This document shows, piece after piece, positions 17,336 through 25,615 of a stretch of DNA of 64,000 nt; within the stretch, counting starts at the first letter, position 1, and each line of letters begins with the position of its first letter. The stretch comes from Verrucomicrobiia bacterium (GTDB lineage Bacteria; Verrucomicrobiota; Verrucomicrobiia; Limisphaerales; DASXHY01). The notes under the pieces are model-generated. The model was not told the origin of the DNA. It saw only the letters and a program-made list of their open reading frames with translations, and did not search any database. Where the stretch lies: positions 62,001-126,000 of the forward strand of contig DASPIL010000107.1 of the NCBI GenBank assembly GCA_035629175.1, read 5' to 3'. The position numbers and the translations under genes were made by a program.

Positions 17336-20300
17336 ATGGCGGGCCAATCGCGAATTCCTCGCCGCCACTCGTGCCATCCGGGGTTCGGCGGGATCCTGCT
17401 GGCGGTGGTGTTCATGGCTGCCATGGATGCCTGCGGCCGGAGCTTCGATGCCGCACAGGTTCCGCACGACGCGATCCCCGCCTTCACGTCTGATGACGGG
17501 GCGCTTGTGATCTCAGCCTGGGCGGACTTCACTGCCTCCGGCCCCGCCAATTTGGGTCAGGCTGGAAATTGGCTGGGTGTAACGGGAGGAAATCACAGTG
17601 CAATTGATGGCAGCGAATCTGTCACAATTCAATTTGCCACCAATGCTTCTCTGTTTCGCATCGGACATATCTGGACGCGCTCAAAGGTGATCATATCCGG
17701 ATTTGCCAGTGATCCGGGTTTTGTCGACGCGCATGGACAGGCGAAGGTCGTCAACTATCAGGATGGAACGCTGACGTATGTTCTTGGCTGGGACGCGGGT
17801 GCGGAGCGCATTGTCACGTTCACGAACCCGGGCGCTTCCGCCGGGCGCACGCTGCGCATCAACGTGCAGGACGCAATGCCGGGCTGGCAGGCGACGATCA
17901 CACGCATTGATTACGGATTGGACGGCGTGCTACCCGCAACGGTTGGCCTGCGTTCCACGGCTCAAATGATCGACAACTTCTCCGCCTCCGACGCGTGGTC
18001 GATGCAGAATGCCGGGTTGTGGTCTGATTCCAATCGCGTGCAGGTTGCCGACCTGCTGTTCACGACAAACAATGGAATCGGACTTTCCGCGTGGCGATTC
18101 AATCTCAACGCGGGATTCGATCCCGCAGTGCAACCTGGAAACCGCTGGCAACTCTGGAGAACGGGCGAAGGTTTTCTCGTGGCGTCGAACCAGTACGACT
18201 GGACGCGCCAGGCGGGGCAACGCTGGTTTTTGGCGGCCGCGAAGGAGCGGGGAATTCGGGAATTCATAGCCATGGCCTACAGCGCACCGACCAACTTCAC
18301 CCGCAACGGCCGAGTCTTTGGAACCGAAGGATTGGGTTCATCCAATCTAAAGCCCGGTTTCGAACCAGCCTTCGCACGCTATCTTGCCGACATCGTTGCG
18401 CATTTCAGAACCAACGCCGATGAGCGCGAGCGAGTCGCTTTCAATTACCTGATGCCGGTGAACGAGCCCTACTGGGATTGGAACGGCAACTCACAGGAAG
18501 GGTCCCGCTATTCGAATCCTGACATCATTGAACTCGCGCAGGCGCTCCATCCCGCGCTGCGTGCGCGCTCGCTTGATACCGAAATTCTGCTCGCAGAGGC
18601 AGGCGATTTGCCCGGGCTGTATGCCTTGCGCCAGGACATCAGCGGGAAGTATGGCGAGCCCTACGGAAATTACCTGGGCGCGTTTGATTCCATCACAAAT
18701 CTGATTTCGCACAACCTTTCCGCGCACTCCTACTTCACTGAAAACCCAACGAACCTGCTCGTCGCCGTTCGCGCCACGCTGCGTCAGCACATGGAGGCTA
18801 AGCAGCATTTTAGATTTTGGCAGACGGAGTATTGCATCCTCGGCCCGAACGGCCCTGGGCGCGACCTCACCATGACGACCGCGTTGAACGTGGCGCGCGT
18901 AGTCTGGGCAGACCTTTCAATTGCGAACGCGGCTGCCTGGCATTGGTGGCTCTCGTTGTCGCAGGCCGATTACAAGGACGGTCTGCTCTACACAGATTGG
19001 TGGCAGGCAGGAGACATTGAATCACTGTATTGCTCGAAGAATTTTTGGGCGTTCGGCCAATGGAGCAGGTTTATCCGGCCAGGTTGGAGGCGCGTGGAAA
19101 TGCCAGGATTCGAAGACGTTTTTGGGCTGATGGGCGCAGCCTTCATCGAGCCAGAGACAAACAGCGTGGCACTGGTCTTCGTCAATCACTCTAACAAGCC
19201 GTACTACGTTGCGCCTGAGGTCGGCAAAGTGGCGTTCTGGTCGGCGTGGGTGACTTCGGCCGCCACTTCAGACAACCTTTCTCCACTGCCGCCCGTTGCT
19301 GCGGAAGCAATGTGTATCATCCCGCCATCTTCAGTCGTGACCTTGGTGGGCAACGTGAGCGGAACGGCCCCACCCCATCCTGTTATCAGCGGAATCAGCG
19401 ATCTGACCATGCGGGCGGGCGAGTCGTTGACGTTCCAGGCGAATGTCGCGTGTGCGGGATTTCCTGCGGCGCTGATCAACCTGTCCGTGTTCTCCGACAA
19501 TCCTGCGCTGCTCGCCAGTTCGCGGCGGCTGATTGTGACGAATTCGATCACACGCGAATTCTATGTGAACTTCTCGGGAACGAACCTGGCGCACCTTGCT
19601 GCCGCGCCACGATTCCCAAATGAACCTCACGCACGGCATTCAATGATCAGTTTCGAGACTCCGGAAAACCTCGGCGGCGTCTACGGGACCCGGGTGCGGG
19701 GCTTTGTGGTTCCGCCTCAAGACGGCGAATACACGTTCTGGATCGCCAGCCGCGACGCGAGTGAATTGTTCCTCGGCAGCGACGAGAATCCCGCCACGAA
19801 AACACGGATTGCGTTTGTAAGTGTTGCGACGGAACCACGTCAATGGACGCAGTTGACGACGCAAGAGAGCGCGCCGATTCGGCTGCAGGCCGGGCGACGA
19901 TACTATGTCGAGGCGGTGCACGTCGGGCACTCCAGCGGAGATCATCTTGCAGTCGGGTGGAGGCTGCCTGACGGCAGAACCGAACGCCCGATCCCCGGCA
20001 AGCGCCTTTCGCCCTGGACCGATCCGTTCGCGGAAACAGCGAGTTTCAATGTGGTGCTAAGTTCCATGACGAACGCCGGTACGGCGGCAAACCTTTTCAT
20101 CGTGGCCCGTGTTCCCGGCGGGATTGCTGTGACCAATGAGGTTCGGGTGACACTGCAGCTGCCCGGCGCCATCTCACCAAACCTGCGCGCCGAGGTTGGC
20201 GATGGCGAGGTGCATCTCAGTTGGCCGCGAAAGCAACTCGGATGGGTGCTTGAAGCGCAAACGAATCCGCTGAGTGCGGGGCTTGGAAACCATTGGACTC

Positions 20301-20389
20301 CTATTGCGACGTCGTCTGTCACCAATCATTGGAGTTTGTCGATGGACTTGAATAACCCCGCTGTGTTTTACCGTCTTTCCGAACCGTGA
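17336..20389 (+). CDS. Secreted GH30-like glycoside hydrolase with PA14 domain
   Basis: This 1017-residue protein has an N-terminal hydrophobic segment (about 18-30) in a long leader, then a beta domain (about 45-195). The catalytic barrel runs from about 200 to 640 and is strongly GH30-like: TAQMIDNFSASDAWSMQNAG, GIGLSAWRFNLNAG, YDWTRQAGQRWFL. Likely catalytic residues are acid/base Glu377 in PVNEPYWDWN and nucleophile Glu498 in WQTEYC. A PA14-type carbohydrate-binding domain lies at about 780-905 (DGEYTFWIASRDASELFLG, RYYVEAVHVGHSSGDHLAVG). A C-terminal beta domain ends FYRLSEP. The pattern is closest to the GH30 group with endo-beta-1,6-galactanases, so a galactan side-chain substrate is plausible but not proven. 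The gene starts 5 bases after the DUF5107 gene, and its stop overlaps the next start by one base (TGATG). Confidence 0.8.
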   Translation: MAGQSRIPRRHSCHPGFGGILLAVVFMAAMDACGRSFDAAQVPHDAIPAFTSDDGALVISAWADFTASGPANLGQAGNWLGVTGGNHSAIDGSESVTIQFATNASLFRIGHIWTRSKVIISGFASDPGFVDAHGQAKVVNYQDGTLTYVLGWDAGAERIVTFTNPGASAGRTLRINVQDAMPGWQATITRIDYGLDGVLPATVGLRSTAQMIDNFSASDAWSMQNAGLWSDSNRVQVADLLFTTNNGIGLSAWRFNLNAGFDPAVQPGNRWQLWRTGEGFLVASNQYDWTRQAGQRWFLAAAKERGIREFIAMAYSAPTNFTRNGRVFGTEGLGSSNLKPGFEPAFARYLADIVAHFRTNADERERVAFNYLMPVNEPYWDWNGNSQEGSRYSNPDIIELAQALHPALRARSLDTEILLAEAGDLPGLYALRQDISGKYGEPYGNYLGAFDSITNLISHNLSAHSYFTENPTNLLVAVRATLRQHMEAKQHFRFWQTEYCILGPNGPGRDLTMTTALNVARVVWADLSIANAAAWHWWLSLSQADYKDGLLYTDWWQAGDIESLYCSKNFWAFGQWSRFIRPGWRRVEMPGFEDVFGLMGAAFIEPETNSVALVFVNHSNKPYYVAPEVGKVAFWSAWVTSAATSDNLSPLPPVAAEAMCIIPPSSVVTLVGNVSGTAPPHPVISGISDLTMRAGESLTFQANVACAGFPAALINLSVFSDNPALLASSRRLIVTNSITREFYVNFSGTNLAHLAAAPRFPNEPHARHSMISFETPENLGGVYGTRVRGFVVPPQDGEYTFWIASRDASELFLGSDENPATKTRIAFVSVATEPRQWTQLTTQESAPIRLQAGRRYYVEAVHVGHSSGDHLAVGWRLPDGRTERPIPGKRLSPWTDPFAETASFNVVLSSMTNAGTAANLFIVARVPGGIAVTNEVRVTLQLPGAISPNLRAEVGDGEVHLSWPRKQLGWVLEAQTNPLSAGLGNHWTPIATSSVTNHWSLSMDLNNPAVFYRLSEP

Positions 20390-21294
20390 TGACTGAACGC
20401 TCGAGCCTCGTAGCGCAGGTTTCCAAACCGGCTGTATCGCAGACGTCCCCGTCTGCCCGCGCTTGGTGCGCCCCGCGGGTCCGGAAGCCTGCGCTAGATG
20501 TTCAGTTTGCGTTGCTTGCGATTCTCTTTGCGTGCCTTTCCGGATGTTCGACGGTGGATCAGCGCGAAGCGCGGCCGTTGCGCATCCTTCCTGTCGGCGA
20601 TTCAATCACGGCTGGCTACACGGACAACCCGGCCTGGCGGACGCCGTTCGAATTCGGATATCGGGAGCCCCTTTTCCAATTACTGCGCAGCAACCGGATT
20701 GCGTTTCGATTCGTCGGCGACTCGCAGGAACCGTGGAATGGACTTTGGAAAGTTCCGACCAACTCCCCCAAGCCGGATTTGCGCTGCTTCGGCCAGGACC
20801 ATCACGAGGGTTACGGCGCGAAAGGAACCGCGTTCGTGGCGCAGCACATCGGAAGGTGGATGGAAACGCATCAACCCGACATCGTGTTGCTGATGATCGG
20901 CATCAACGACATCGCCGCGGGCTCGACAAACCCGCCCGCGGCGGCCATCACCAACCTACAGCGTATCGTGGACACCATCGCCACGATCCGTCCGCGAACG
21001 CATGTGATTGTTGCGGAAAATATTCCCTACACAAAGCCGACCCCGGCGATGGTGGAGTTGAATCGATTCATCTGTGAAACCCTGGTTCCTGCGGCGCGCG
21101 CGCAAGGACGGAATGTCAGCAGCGTGGACCACTATTCCATGATGGTCTCCGGGTCCGATCCGCTCACGGGTGATCGACGCTGGTATTCGAATGGATGGAA
21201 TCATCCAAACGCCGCCGCTTATCACCGCATGGCACAGAGTTGGTTTGAAGAAATTCGGCGCGTGGCAAAAGTGAAGGTGGAGGAGCCTCGATGA
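20389..21294 (+). CDS. SGNH/GDSL-fold hydrolase lipoprotein
   Basis: The 301-residue protein has a lipobox (LLAILFACLSGC, Cys about residue 48) and then the SGNH blocks. Block I is ILPVGDSITAGYT with the nucleophile Ser, a Gly-Asn-type block lies around LMIGINDIAAGSTNP, and the C-terminal SNGWNHPNAAAYHRMA places the catalytic His. Such enzymes are often acetyl esterases acting on decorated polysaccharides, which fits the operon. The 29 or so residues before the lipobox are unusual. They are encoded by a palindromic repeat element (20409-20497) and read as SLVAQVSKPAVSQTS-like sequence, so the signal peptide is abnormally long. No in-frame ATG exists between the element and the lipobox; ATG 20389 or GTG 20386 are the practical starts. 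Confidence 0.75.
   Translation: MTERSSLVAQVSKPAVSQTSPSARAWCAPRVRKPALDVQFALLAILFACLSGCSTVDQREARPLRILPVGDSITAGYTDNPAWRTPFEFGYREPLFQLLRSNRIAFRFVGDSQEPWNGLWKVPTNSPKPDLRCFGQDHHEGYGAKGTAFVAQHIGRWMETHQPDIVLLMIGINDIAAGSTNPPAAAITNLQRIVDTIATIRPRTHVIVAENIPYTKPTPAMVELNRFICETLVPAARAQGRNVSSVDHYSMMVSGSDPLTGDRRWYSNGWNHPNAAAYHRMAQSWFEEIRRVAKVKVEEPR
20409..20497. repeat. MITE/REP-like palindromic element inside the N-terminus of the SGNH gene
   Basis: TAGCGCAGGTTTCC (20411-20424) and GGAAGCCTGCGCTA (20483-20496) form terminal inverted repeats with one mismatch. Inside are GGTTT-CC-AAACC and a perfect stem GCAGACG/CGTCTGC (20439-20445 with 20450-20456). The sequence style matches intergenic palindromes I recall from Pedosphaera-like genomes, which appear in predicted proteins as AQVSKPAV peptides. 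Here it forms part of the coding frame ahead of a lipobox. Confidence 0.65.
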
Positions 21295-24188
21295 ACCCGG
21301 TTTCCCGCGCGGCGCTCGTGTTGATCCTCCTTGGCGCGTTTCACCTGCACGCCGGCGTTATCAACCTCGCGGGGCGATGGGAGTTCGCATTGGATTCGAA
21401 GGACGAAGGCGTGACGTCGCATTGGTGGACGGTGCCGTTTGGGGATCACATTCAACTTCCCGGAACGACAGCAATCGCGGGCAAAGGCGAGCCGCTGGAA
21501 ATCGATCTGAGGCTCGACAGAAAAAATATTGGCCAGCTTCACCCTAAGTTCTCGCACATCGGCCCGGCTTGGTATCGCCGCAGCGTCGATCTTCCGGAGT
21601 CGTGGCAGAAAAAGGACGTCCAACTCACGCTGGAACGCGTGTTGTGGGAGACGCGGGTGTGGGTAAATGGAACTGAAATCGGCAGGCAGGACAGCCTGAG
21701 CACGCCGCATCGGCACGATATTACCCGCACCATCCGCCCCGGGTCTAATGACATCGTGATTCGCGTCGACAATCGCAAGAAGATCGAGATTGGCGGCGGA
21801 CACGCGTATACGCCGGAGACGCAGACGATTTGGAATGGAATGGTTGGGGAATTGAAAGTTGAAGCGCGGGATCGCCTGCGCATCGAGCATGTCGCATTGC
21901 GACCAGACGTTGCGCGCGGCGGTGTAGAGGTTGAACTCAAGTTGCACAACGGCACAGGTAAGACGCTGAGCGCTGAGCTGGCGACGGAGGTTGTTGGGCG
22001 GAAATTTCGCGCTCGGTTTGAGGAGATCCGCGAGCGCGTAACAGTTCCGCCCGGGGTCAGCACCACGACGCGCTTTCACTCGTTGAGCCCAGCCTTCGAG
22101 CTCTGGTCAGAATTCAATCCCCGGCTCTACACGCTGCGCGCGACGCTTTCAACGTGCGAATTCGAATCGAAGCAGGAGCGTGGGTTCGGAATGCGCGCGT
22201 TCAAAGCTGAAGGACGGCAGCTGGCGGTAAACGGCAATCCGGTCTTTCTTCGTGGAACACTCGAGTGCTGCATCTTTCCTGAGACGGCGCATCCCGCAAT
22301 GACGGATTCGAAGTGGGAGACGATCTTTGAGGCAGTGAAGGAGCATGGATTGAATCACGTGCGTTTTCACTCGTGGTGTCCGCCCGAGGCGGCGTTTCGG
22401 GTGGCCGATCGCATGGGTGTCTACCTGCAGGTGGAATTGCCCAACTGGAGTTTCAAGATGGGCGAGTTGCCGGCTGCGGATGAATTTTTTCGTCAGGAAG
22501 GCGAGCGGATGCTGCGGGAGTATGGACATCATCCATCGTGGGTGATGTTCAGCATGGGGAACGAATTGCTGGGCGACCTCGAAAAGCTGGATGCATTGGT
22601 CGCAGGATTGAAGCCGCTGGATTCAACCAGGCTTTTCACAAGCACATCCTATTCGTGGAGCGCCGATGGAGCCCCGCGGGGTTTGCTTCCGGGGCCGCAG
22701 GACGATTTCTTCATTTCGATGAAAACACAGTGCGGGTGGGTGCGCGGGCAGGGATTCTTCAACGACACAAAACCGAACACGACCAATGATTATGCAGAGG
22801 GTGCCGCTTGTTTCGATGTTCCGCTGGTGAGCCATGAGGCAGGCCAATACAATATTTACCCCGACCTGCGCGACCTGCCGAAATTGAACGAGGGACCCCT
22901 GCGCGCGACAGCCTGGGAGGCGATGAAGCTGGATCTTGAGAAGAAGGGCCGCCTGGAAGAGGCCGGACGTTACGTTCGCGACTCTGGAAAACTGGCTGCG
23001 ATCCTCTACAAGGAAGAGATCGAACGGGCGCTGCGAACGAGGCATCAAGCGGGAATTCAGCTGCTGGATTTGCACGATTTCCCGGGGCAGGGCACGGCGA
23101 CGGTCGGGTTGCTCAATGCGTTTTGGCAGAGCAAGGGCATCATCAGCCCGCACGAGTTTCGACGATTCGCTGGGGCAACCGTGCCCCTGGCGCGGTTACC
23201 CAAGCGGACATTTGAGAACACGGAAACCCTGGAGTGCGCGATTGAAATCGCTCACTTCCGCGAGATGCCGATTCGGAATGTTTTGGTTGAGTGGACGCTG
23301 CGGGAAAGGAGCGGTCGACCCCGGATTTTCGGCGGTCGCCTGGTTGGCCGCGGGGAATTTCGTGTGCCTGAAATTCCGCTCGGCTCGGGAATCTCCTTGG
23401 GAAACGTTCAACAGCCGCTGAGCGCACTGGAACACGCAGCGAAGCTCACGCTGGAAGTGCGGGTGCGTGGAACCCGGATTGCGAACGATTGGTCGGTATG
23501 GGTGTATCCATCCAACGCTAGCACGGCGGGCGTTGATGACGTGCGCGTCTGCGAGGCTTTTGACGAGACCTTGTTCGCCGCTTTAGCCGACGGTGAAAAG
23601 GTGTTGTTGTTGCCGCGGCGTGCTGCGTTGAGGACGCCGGTCGATGCGCAGTTTGTCCCCATGTTTTGGAGTCCAACCGCGAACCCATCAAAGCCTGGAA
23701 CATTGGGCGCAACCATCGATGCAGCGCATCCGATCTGGAAAAACTTTCCGACGTCCACCCACACGGACTGGCAATGGTGGGAATTGTTGAGCAGTTCGTT
23801 CGCAATCGACCTGGACGGCGTTGTGCCGCGGCCAGTCACGCCGTTCGCATTCGTCGACAAGTTCAATCGCAACGCGCTGCCTGCTGGCGTCTTTGAAGTG
23901 CGCGTGGGGACGGGGCAGTTGCTGGTCTGTACCCTTGATATTACCAATGATCTCGACGCGCGAATCGTCGCGCGGCAACTCCGCAAGAGCATCTTGTCTT
24001 ACATGAACAGCCGTGACTTCAACCCGCGCACCGAGTGGACGCCTGAGATCCTTCGCACCCTCGCACGAGCACGTGCGACACAGCAGACTTGGAAGTCTGC
24101 GCCACGTGGGAACGAAACGCCCTGGAACGCGCCTCGCGCTGAGCGTCGCGCCGGCGGATTCTTTTTATACCGGTTCACATTCCTATGA
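21291..24188 (+). CDS. Secreted GH2-family beta-glycosidase
   Basis: The 965-residue enzyme begins with a signal peptide (MNPVSRAALVLILLGAFHLHAG). A GH2 jelly-roll follows (about 22-190: LAGRWEFALD, GPAWYRRSVDLPESW, LERVLWETRVWVNG), then an Ig-like domain and the catalytic barrel (about 315-620: FLRGTLECCIFPETAHP, HVRFHSWCPPEAAF). Acid/base Glu425 is in FSMGNELLGD and the candidate nucleophile Glu516 in VSHEAGQYN. GH2 enzymes include beta-galactosidases, beta-glucuronidases and beta-mannosidases; the specificity is unresolved. The N-terminal ~950 residues are clearly paralogous to the GH2 part of the 1923-residue protein. The last ~40 residues are odd: they translate a palindromic repeat (24083-24100) and lack fold-like character. 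Start and stop overlap the neighbours by 4 bases (ATGA), so translation is coupled. Confidence 0.85.
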   Translation: MNPVSRAALVLILLGAFHLHAGVINLAGRWEFALDSKDEGVTSHWWTVPFGDHIQLPGTTAIAGKGEPLEIDLRLDRKNIGQLHPKFSHIGPAWYRRSVDLPESWQKKDVQLTLERVLWETRVWVNGTEIGRQDSLSTPHRHDITRTIRPGSNDIVIRVDNRKKIEIGGGHAYTPETQTIWNGMVGELKVEARDRLRIEHVALRPDVARGGVEVELKLHNGTGKTLSAELATEVVGRKFRARFEEIRERVTVPPGVSTTTRFHSLSPAFELWSEFNPRLYTLRATLSTCEFESKQERGFGMRAFKAEGRQLAVNGNPVFLRGTLECCIFPETAHPAMTDSKWETIFEAVKEHGLNHVRFHSWCPPEAAFRVADRMGVYLQVELPNWSFKMGELPAADEFFRQEGERMLREYGHHPSWVMFSMGNELLGDLEKLDALVAGLKPLDSTRLFTSTSYSWSADGAPRGLLPGPQDDFFISMKTQCGWVRGQGFFNDTKPNTTNDYAEGAACFDVPLVSHEAGQYNIYPDLRDLPKLNEGPLRATAWEAMKLDLEKKGRLEEAGRYVRDSGKLAAILYKEEIERALRTRHQAGIQLLDLHDFPGQGTATVGLLNAFWQSKGIISPHEFRRFAGATVPLARLPKRTFENTETLECAIEIAHFREMPIRNVLVEWTLRERSGRPRIFGGRLVGRGEFRVPEIPLGSGISLGNVQQPLSALEHAAKLTLEVRVRGTRIANDWSVWVYPSNASTAGVDDVRVCEAFDETLFAALADGEKVLLLPRRAALRTPVDAQFVPMFWSPTANPSKPGTLGATIDAAHPIWKNFPTSTHTDWQWWELLSSSFAIDLDGVVPRPVTPFAFVDKFNRNALPAGVFEVRVGTGQLLVCTLDITNDLDARIVARQLRKSILSYMNSRDFNPRTEWTPEILRTLARARATQQTWKSAPRGNETPWNAPRAERRAGGFFLYRFTFL
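24083..24100. repeat. Palindromic repeat in the 3' end of the GH2 gene
   Basis: GCAGACTT and AAGTCTGC pair perfectly across a 2-base loop, flanked by GACACA and GCCACG. It is similar in style to the palindrome inside the repeat at 20409-20497 (GCAGACG/CGTCTGC). It encodes part of the terminal TQQTWKSAPRG peptide of the GH2 enzyme. This looks like an inserted repeat that replaced the original C-terminus. Confidence 0.55.
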
Positions 24189-25606
24189 TCACCACTGCTC
24201 CAAGTGAAAGTTCGAAGCTCAAGGCGGACTACCATCGCGGCTATGTCTGGTTAATCTCGTCCGTCGCCGCAATGGGCGGATTGTTGTTTGGCTGGGACTG
24301 GGTGGTGATCGGCGGCGCGAAGCCCTTTTTTCAACGCTTCTTCAACCTGACAAGCGAGGCGCAGATCGGGTGGGTGAACAGCTGCGCCTTGATCGGTTGT
24401 CTCGTCGGCGCGGTTGCCGCTGGCGCGCTCAGTGACAAGTTCGGCCGCAAGCGGCTGCTCATTCTCGCCGCCTTGCTGTTTGCGGTGACCTCGCTGGGAA
24501 ACGCCTTGGCGAATACGTTCAACATTTTTGTGTTCTGGCGGATTCTCGGTGGAGTTGCCATCGGACTGGCATCAAATCTCTCGCCGCTCTACATCGCAGA
24601 AGTCGCCCCCGCGCAGGTGCGTGGGAAACTGGTTTCGATCAATCAATTAACCATCGTCATCGGCATTCTCCTCGCCCAATACATCAACTGGTTTCTCGTT
24701 CGGAATCTTCCCGAGGGCGCAACGGATGAGTTCATTCGCAACTCGTGGTTCGGGCAGCAGGGCTGGCGCTGGATGTTTGGCCTCACGGCCGCACCGTCGC
24801 TCCTGTTTTTGCTCGGGATGTTCTTCGTGCCGGAAAGTCCGCGCTGGCTGGCGAAGATCGGGAACGATGAACGCGCGCGCGCTGTTCTCAGGAAAATCGG
24901 AGGCGCTCGGTACGCGGCGGCAGCATCTGACGAAATCCAGTCATCGCTCGCAAGCGAACAGGTTGAGCGGGTCCGGTTTTCCGAACTGCTCGCCCCGCGC
25001 ATGCGCAACGTGCTAATACTCGGCATCGTTCTCGCCGTCTTCCAGCAATGGTGCGGCATCAACGTCATCTTCAACTATGCGGAGGAAATATTCCGCGCCG
25101 CCGGTTACGACATCTCGAGCGTGCTGAAGAACATCGCCTGGACGGGATCCGTAAACCTGGCGTTCACGTTCGTCGCGCTCGGCGTGGTCGACCGCGGAGG
25201 ACGCCGTCCGCTCATGCTTCTTGGCTCAGCCGGCCTTGCGTTGATCTACATCGCGATGGGCTTCTGTTATCACAATGAAGTCAAAGGTCTCCCCATGCTG
25301 CTGCTCGTCCTTGCGGCCATTGGCTGTTATGCGATGTCGCTCGCTCCCGTGACCTGGGTGGTGATTTCCGAGATATTCCCGAACCGGATCCGCGGCGCCG
25401 CCATGGCAGTTGCAGTGACGTCGCTCTGGATCGCCTGCTTCATTCTCACCTACACGTTCCCGATCCTGAACGCGAAGATGGGTTCGGCAGGAACCTTCTG
25501 GCTCTACGCGGCGATCTGCATCGCGGGCTTTTTCTTCATCAAGTTCAAGCTCCCCGAAACCAAGGGAAAGACGCTGGAACAAATTGAAAAAGATTTGGTG
25601 GATTAA
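24185..25606 (+). CDS. MFS sugar porter (sugar:H+ symporter type)
   Basis: The 473-residue protein has about twelve hydrophobic helices and the sugar-porter family signatures. These are GALSDKFGRKRLLI after helix 2, GGVAIGLASNLSPLYIAEVA, PESPRWLAKIG after helix 6, the VVDRGGRRPLML repeat loop, and the late KLPETKGKTLEQIE. It is closest in pattern to XylE/GalP/AraE proteins that import a monosaccharide with protons; the substrate is not readable. It sits between two GH2-containing genes and overlaps the upstream one by 4 bases (ATGA), so it most likely imports the monosaccharide released by those enzymes. It is the only transporter in the operon. Confidence 0.9.
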   Translation: MITTAPSESSKLKADYHRGYVWLISSVAAMGGLLFGWDWVVIGGAKPFFQRFFNLTSEAQIGWVNSCALIGCLVGAVAAGALSDKFGRKRLLILAALLFAVTSLGNALANTFNIFVFWRILGGVAIGLASNLSPLYIAEVAPAQVRGKLVSINQLTIVIGILLAQYINWFLVRNLPEGATDEFIRNSWFGQQGWRWMFGLTAAPSLLFLLGMFFVPESPRWLAKIGNDERARAVLRKIGGARYAAAASDEIQSSLASEQVERVRFSELLAPRMRNVLILGIVLAVFQQWCGINVIFNYAEEIFRAAGYDISSVLKNIAWTGSVNLAFTFVALGVVDRGGRRPLMLLGSAGLALIYIAMGFCYHNEVKGLPMLLLVLAAIGCYAMSLAPVTWVVISEIFPNRIRGAAMAVAVTSLWIACFILTYTFPILNAKMGSAGTFWLYAAICIAGFFFIKFKLPETKGKTLEQIEKDLVD

Positions 25607-25615
25607 CGAAGCACT

